Shown in pieces: positions 5,323 to 8,386 of a stretch of 8,386 nt of DNA. Made by a program: the position numbers and the translations under genes. The stretch covers positions 1-8,386 of the forward strand of contig CAAFVM010000013.1 in NCBI GenBank assembly GCA_900766495.1. Direction: 5' to 3'. The notes under the pieces are model-generated. The model saw nothing but the letters and a program-made list of their open reading frames with translations. It was not told the DNA's origin and made no database searches. This stretch comes from Clostridia bacterium. Its GTDB lineage: Bacteria; Bacillota; Clostridia; Christensenellales; Borkfalkiaceae. The stretch's first letter is position 1, and the number at the start of each line of letters is the position of its first letter.

Positions 5323-6825
5323 TTATACGTATTTAGCAGCCAGACTCATAATTTGTTCCTGCGTACAGGTTTTCCCGTCGACTTCGCCGGCTATTTTTCC
5401 GCCGGACATTACTATTATTCTGTCGCAAACGCCCATAAGTTCGGGCATCTCGGAAGAAACCATTATCACGCCGCGGCCTTGCCTCGCCAGCGAGAGTATG
5501 AGTTCGTATATTTCGTATTTCGCGCCTACGTCGATGCCTCGGGTAGGTTCATCGAGCAAAAGCACCTGCGGATCGGTAAGCAGCCAGCGCCCGAGTATTA
5601 CCTTTTGCTGATTGCCGCCCGACAAATTCTTTATAGCAGCTTTCGACGAAGGAGTTTTTACTCTCATCGCGCCTATTACCCAATCGGTATCTTTCTTCAT
5701 TTTTTTATCGGAAAGAAGTCCGCATTTTTTATAGGCGTCGAGGTTTGCGATACAGGCGTTTTCTTCAACCGAAAGCCCGCCGAATATTCCGGTAGCCCTG
5801 CGCTCTTCGGTAAGCAGCGCAATTTTATTCTTTATTGCGTCTTGCGGCGAACGAATATTAAGCGTTTTTCCGTTAAGCGTTATTTCGCCCGATTGCTTTT
5901 CGTTCATGCCGAAGATGGCTTCCAGAACCTCGGTTCTGCCCGCGCCCACAAGCCCCGCAAAACCTAAAATCTCGCTTTTTCTAAGCGAAAAACTTACTCC
6001 GCTTACGTGATTGTATTTACAGGTAAGGTTTTCGACTTTTAAAAGTTCTTCGCCGGGAACGTTATCTTTCGGAGGATAAACGTTCGTAAGCTCGCGCCCT
6101 ACCATTTTCTTGATAATATCGTCGGTGGTAAGGTCTTTCGCCGCGTCGGTGGAAACGTATTTTCCGTCGCGCATTATGGTAACTTCGTCGGAAATTCTTA
6201 AAATTTCGTCCATTTTGTGCGAGATATAAATTATTCCGCACCCGCGCGAACGCAGCCTGTTTATTATTTTGAATAAGTGCTCGACTTCTACGTTCGTAAG
6301 CGAAGACGTAGGCTCGTCGAGAACGAGTATTTTCGCATTATACGACACGGCTTTGGCTATTTCGACCATCTGCCTTTGCGCAACCGACAGCGTGCTCATT
6401 ATAACTTTCGGATTGACGTTTATTTCAAGGTCTTTAAAAAGCTCAATCGTGTCTTTATACATTTTGCGCTGAGAAATTAGCCCGAACTTAGTGGGATATC
6501 TGCCCAGCCACATATTATCCATTACGTCGCGTTTAAGCACCTGGTTAAGTTCCTGATGCACCATCGCGACGCCGTTTTCCATTGCGTCTTTAGGCCCCGA
6601 AAACTGCACTTCGTTGCCGTCTATTTTTATGCTGCCCGAATCTTTTCTGTAAATTCCGAACAAGCATTTCATCAGCGTGGATTTTCCTGCGCCGTTCTCG
6701 CCCATAAGTGCGTGCACGGTGCCGCGCCGAACGGTAAGCCGGGCGTTATCCAACGCTTTTACCCCGGGAAACGACTTACATATATCGGTCATTTCCAACA
6801 GAACTTTATTTTCGTTTTCCGCCAT
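5323..6825 (-). CDS. mglA: Galactose/methyl-galactoside ABC transporter ATP-binding protein MglA
   Basis: This 500-residue cytoplasmic ATPase with two fused nucleotide-binding domains powers sugar import. Domain 1 has Walker A GENGAGKST (42-50), a degenerate signature LSVAQRQ (146-152), Walker B ILVLDEPTSSL (166-176) and the switch histidine H203. Domain 2 has the usual degenerate Walker A GLVGAGRTE (Arg for Lys at 297), a clean LSGGNQQK (401-408), Walker B VLLLDEPTRGID (421-432) and Ser in place of the switch His (VSSEMPE). This asymmetry is normal for the MglA/RbsA/XylG group. The stretches MVHQELNQVLKRDVMDNMW and LGRYPTK are close to E. coli MglA. The start at ATG 6825 is preferred because AGGTG lies six bases upstream; in-frame ATGs at 6831 and 6843 are less well placed. 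The length matches the family (E. coli 506). Confidence 0.95.
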   Translation of the reverse strand: MAENENKVLLEMTDICKSFPGVKALDNARLTVRRGTVHALMGENGAGKSTLMKCLFGIYRKDSGSIKIDGNEVQFSGPKDAMENGVAMVHQELNQVLKRDVMDNMWLGRYPTKFGLISQRKMYKDTIELFKDLEINVNPKVIMSTLSVAQRQMVEIAKAVSYNAKILVLDEPTSSLTNVEVEHLFKIINRLRSRGCGIIYISHKMDEILRISDEVTIMRDGKYVSTDAAKDLTTDDIIKKMVGRELTNVYPPKDNVPGEELLKVENLTCKYNHVSGVSFSLRKSEILGFAGLVGAGRTEVLEAIFGMNEKQSGEITLNGKTLNIRSPQDAIKNKIALLTEERRATGIFGGLSVEENACIANLDAYKKCGLLSDKKMKKDTDWVIGAMRVKTPSSKAAIKNLSGGNQQKVILGRWLLTDPQVLLLDEPTRGIDVGAKYEIYELILSLARQGRGVIMVSSEMPELMGVCDRIIVMSGGKIAGEVDGKTCTQEQIMSLAAKYV

Positions 6826-6831
6826 TTTCAT

Positions 6832-6836
6832 CACCT
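6832..6836 (-). promoter_or_regulatory. Ribosome binding site fixing the mglA start
   Basis: AGGTG on the minus strand lies six bases before ATG 6825. It overlaps the start codons that a longer reading (6831 or 6843) would use, and so favours the 500-residue product. Confidence 0.55.
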
Positions 6837-6860
6837 GCTTCATATATTCAAGAAGCTTTC

Positions 6861-6882
6861 GGGCGGGTTTTTACACCCGCCC
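6861..6882 (-). other. mglB-mglA intercistronic hairpin
   Basis: GGGCGGGT (6861-6868) and ACCCGCCC (6875-6882) form a perfect 8-bp GC-rich stem with a 6-base loop. On the minus strand it is followed by GAAAGCTTC, not a T run, so it should not end transcription. Hairpins at this place in binding-protein operons are known to protect the upstream message, so that the binding protein is made in excess over ATPase and permease. Applying that here is inference. Confidence 0.6.
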
Positions 6883-6931
6883 TTTCACTTCTCATAAGGG
6901 GATAGTTGGTTAGCTTATTAATAATTTTTAA

Positions 6932-8014
6932 TTACGCTTCGGTTACCGGCGCGTAAGGTATTCTTAATTTTCTTACTCCGGTTTCGAACTTATAATCGGT
7001 TCCTTCAAGGAAAGACTTGCCGGCTTTAAGGTTCATGGCGATTTTTACTATAGCTTCTGCCATTGCGTCGCCGTCCTGTTTAACGGTACCTTCCATTTTG
7101 CCGTTTCTTATAGCGTCCAAAGCGGTGGAAAGAGCGTCTACGCCGTATACAGGAATGTATTTAATGCCGCTCGTTTTGCTGCCCTGATTGTTATATCCTT
7201 TTGTGTTAAGCGCGGAAATCACACCCAAAGCCATATCGTCGTTGTTGCAGATAACCATTTCGATATTGGGAACTTCGGAGTTAACCTGGAAAAGAGCGCT
7301 CATTTTGGTGTTCGCTTCGTTGCTGTCCCAGTTAGCCATCTGGTCGGCTCCTACTCTCTGAAGAACGTCGCCGGTTTTATTGGCTGCGGTAAGAGCGGTG
7401 TTTTCGGCAAGCAGTTTGTTCGCGTCTTCTACAGAATATTTGGTTCTGCCGTCGGCTTCGGCGTTACCTACTTCGGCACGGAACATAGAGTATTGAATTT
7501 TGCCGTCGCCGTTAAGGTCGTATTTTCTGAAAGCTTCGTCGGTAGCAAGCAAGTTAGCTATCATTTCGCCGAGCATATGTCCGGGAGCGTTGGGGTCGGT
7601 CCCTACAAAGCAGATGTTATCGGCTTTGTTTACCGCATCGTCAGATATTTCGCGGTTAAAGAATATCGCGGGTTTGCCTTTGTCTTTGCACTTCTGCGCG
7701 AGGTCGTTGCCCGCAGCCTGGAAGTCTACCGCGTTGATTATTAAAAGGTCGGCGCCTTTGGTGATTGCGGTATCGATCTGAGTGCTTTGTTCCTGTTGGT
7801 TGTTGTTTCCGTTATAGAACGTTACTTTTACGTCGCCGTATGCGCCGAATTTAGAAGAAAGCGCGTTACGAACGGTGGTTATATAACTGTCGTCGTATTT
7901 ATAGGCGAATATTGCTATCTGATACTGATTGTTTTTGCACGCAGTGAGCGCGCCGCATATTCCCATGCTTAAACACAAAGCTATGGCTGCCGAGAATATC
8001 CTTTTAAGTTTCAT
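6932..8014 (-). CDS. mglB: Galactose/glucose-type sugar-binding lipoprotein MglB
   Basis: This 360-residue secreted binding protein delivers sugar to MglC/MglA. A lipoprotein signal peptide ends in the lipobox LTAC, with C26 as the lipidated residue, so it is membrane-anchored as in Gram-positives. The EF-hand-like calcium loop DLNGDGKIQ (166-174) and distant E252 match the calcium site of E. coli MglB. Probable sugar-contact positions kept are D42, N120, R190, W229, N258 and D293. Four differ: Y44 (E. coli F16), N184 (H152), E186 (D154) and Q313 (N256); E. coli numbers are for the mature protein and recalled from memory. AAGGAGG nine bases before ATG 8014 fixes the start. It is the first gene of mglBAC. 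Galactose or glucose is the default substrate, but another hexose is possible. Confidence 0.9.
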   Translation of the reverse strand: MKLKRIFSAAIALCLSMGICGALTACKNNQYQIAIFAYKYDDSYITTVRNALSSKFGAYGDVKVTFYNGNNNQQEQSTQIDTAITKGADLLIINAVDFQAAGNDLAQKCKDKGKPAIFFNREISDDAVNKADNICFVGTDPNAPGHMLGEMIANLLATDEAFRKYDLNGDGKIQYSMFRAEVGNAEADGRTKYSVEDANKLLAENTALTAANKTGDVLQRVGADQMANWDSNEANTKMSALFQVNSEVPNIEMVICNNDDMALGVISALNTKGYNNQGSKTSGIKYIPVYGVDALSTALDAIRNGKMEGTVKQDGDAMAEAIVKIAMNLKAGKSFLEGTDYKFETGVRKLRIPYAPVTEA

Positions 8015-8023
8015 TTTGTTTTT

Positions 8024-8030
8024 CCTCCTT
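8024..8030 (-). promoter_or_regulatory. Strong ribosome binding site of mglB
   Basis: AAGGAGG on the minus strand lies nine bases before ATG 8014. It is the longest anti-16S match in the window, fitting high expression of the binding protein. Confidence 0.8.
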
Positions 8031-8043
8031 GCGAGTTTGTTTT

Positions 8044-8098
8044 TTTATAGCCGCACATTTTTATCGGCTTCGTCTCGCTTACAATCACATTTTACAAT
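8044..8098 (-). promoter_or_regulatory. Candidate mgl promoter and operator region
   Basis: On the minus strand ATTGTAA occurs twice (8092-8098 and 8079-8085), spaced 13 bp apart. TTGTAAGCG at 8076-8084 resembles the left half of a CcpA (cre) site, but the right half does not fit. Possible -10 boxes are TAAAAT (8089-8094) and TATAAA (8044-8049); neither has a good -35 box at 17 bases. The region must hold the operon promoter if it is local, but the exact site is unclear. Confidence 0.25.
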
Positions 8099-8170
8099 AC
8101 CGCGCGAAAAAATGGAATGAGTTTTTTTAACAACTTTGTACGATTTTTTAATGTCTTTCTGCTTCACCGC

Positions 8171-8237
8171 GTTTTTTCTTCTTCCCCGCGACGAGGTTTG
8201 CGCTTGTTGTTTATGTTTTTACGCCGCGAGGGTTAGG
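8171..8237 (-). repeat. R1 repeat, full copy upstream of mgl
   Basis: On the minus strand it reads CTAACCCTCGCGGCGTAAA, then CATAAACAACA in the loop, and ends TCGCGGGGAAGAAGAAAAAA. The 5' arm is the same as in copies A and B, and the tail is the same as in the copies at 3202-3335. It lies about 160 bp upstream of the mglB start codon. Confidence 0.8.
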
Positions 8238-8284
8238 TTTTATTTTTTATAGGTTAGAATGATAACAAAACCGGCGTTATGTTT

Positions 8285-8322
8285 CGTTTCCACGAGATTC
8301 CCAGGTTTCGCTCGGAATGACA
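8285..8322 (+). repeat. R2 repeat, 38 bp
   Basis: It is identical over 38 bases to the inverted copy at 3498-3535. A decayed second copy follows at 8331. No gene is visible in 8015-8386; the stretch holds the mgl upstream region and then repeats R1, R2 and R3 to the window edge. Confidence 0.8.
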
Positions 8323-8330
8323 GCGGGAAT

Positions 8331-8362
8331 GTTTCATGGAAAAAAACGCACTCGAAATGACA
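8331..8362 (+). repeat. R2-like repeat, degenerate copy
   Basis: It begins GTTTCATGGA and ends CTCGAAATGACAGG, recalling the two ends of R2. The centre is replaced by a run of A. It is in tandem with the intact copy at 8285-8322. Confidence 0.4.
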
Positions 8363-8369
8363 GGAGCGC

Positions 8370-8386
8370 GGGCGACCGGTGGTCGC
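8370..8386. repeat. R3 palindrome, cut by window edge
   Basis: GGGCGACCGGTGGTCGC is the same palindrome as at 3454-3472 without its last two bases, which would lie outside the window. Confidence 0.65.

Noticed and set aside
6826..6843. mglA start at ATG 6843 or 6831
   Set aside because: The only AGGTG-like site overlaps this stretch and is well spaced for ATG 6825. The extra residues MKQVMK are not typical of the family, though they cannot be fully excluded.
6861..6882. Terminator between mglB and mglA
   Set aside because: The stem is strong, but no T run follows on the minus strand, and mglA and mglC would lack a promoter. An mRNA-stabilising hairpin fits better.

Overview
The window looks like a piece of a low-to-mid-GC Firmicutes genome, most likely an anaerobic gut-type Clostridia. 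The reasons are strong AGGAGG-type ribosome binding sites, a Gram-positive-style lipoprotein sugar-binding protein, a very C-rich PAS/HD-GYP/GGDEF regulator, and intergenic spaces full of short palindromic repeats. The taxonomic call is inference from style only. All five confident genes are on the minus strand, so transcription runs from right to left.

Right half (about 4067-8014): a complete mglBAC operon. It encodes a galactose/glucose-type sugar ABC importer in the classical order: lipoprotein binding protein MglB, double ATPase MglA, membrane permease MglC. A GC-rich hairpin sits between mglB and mglA. mglA and mglC are 14 bp apart. A good intrinsic terminator follows mglC at about 3966-4010. 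The binding protein keeps the EF-hand-like calcium loop of E. coli MglB, but several sugar-contact positions are changed, so the exact substrate is open.

Left half (397-3183): a signalling pair. The first gene encodes a 790-residue response regulator carrying REC, HD-GYP, two PAS-like sections and GGDEF, so it can in principle both break and make cyclic di-GMP. It is followed by a stand-alone 114-residue Hpt phosphotransfer protein. A perfect 12-bp-stem terminator lies beyond it at 213-258. No histidine kinase is present in the window.

The non-coding stretches (1-396, 3184-4066, 8015-8386) hold a mosaic of three dispersed repeat families, here called R1, R2 and R3. R1 is a unit of about 55-65 bp with complementary GC-rich arms and a GAAGAAGAAA tail. 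R2 is a 38-bp unit ending in GGAATGACA. R3 is a 19-bp perfect palindrome. R1 copies run up to the ribosome binding site of the response regulator gene. The region 3536-3966 also holds a well-formed sigma-A promoter and a coding-like gene remnant whose 3' end reads into R2 and R3. No transposase, CRISPR array, tRNA or rRNA was seen. The genes themselves are of known families; the repeat mosaic is the least explained part.
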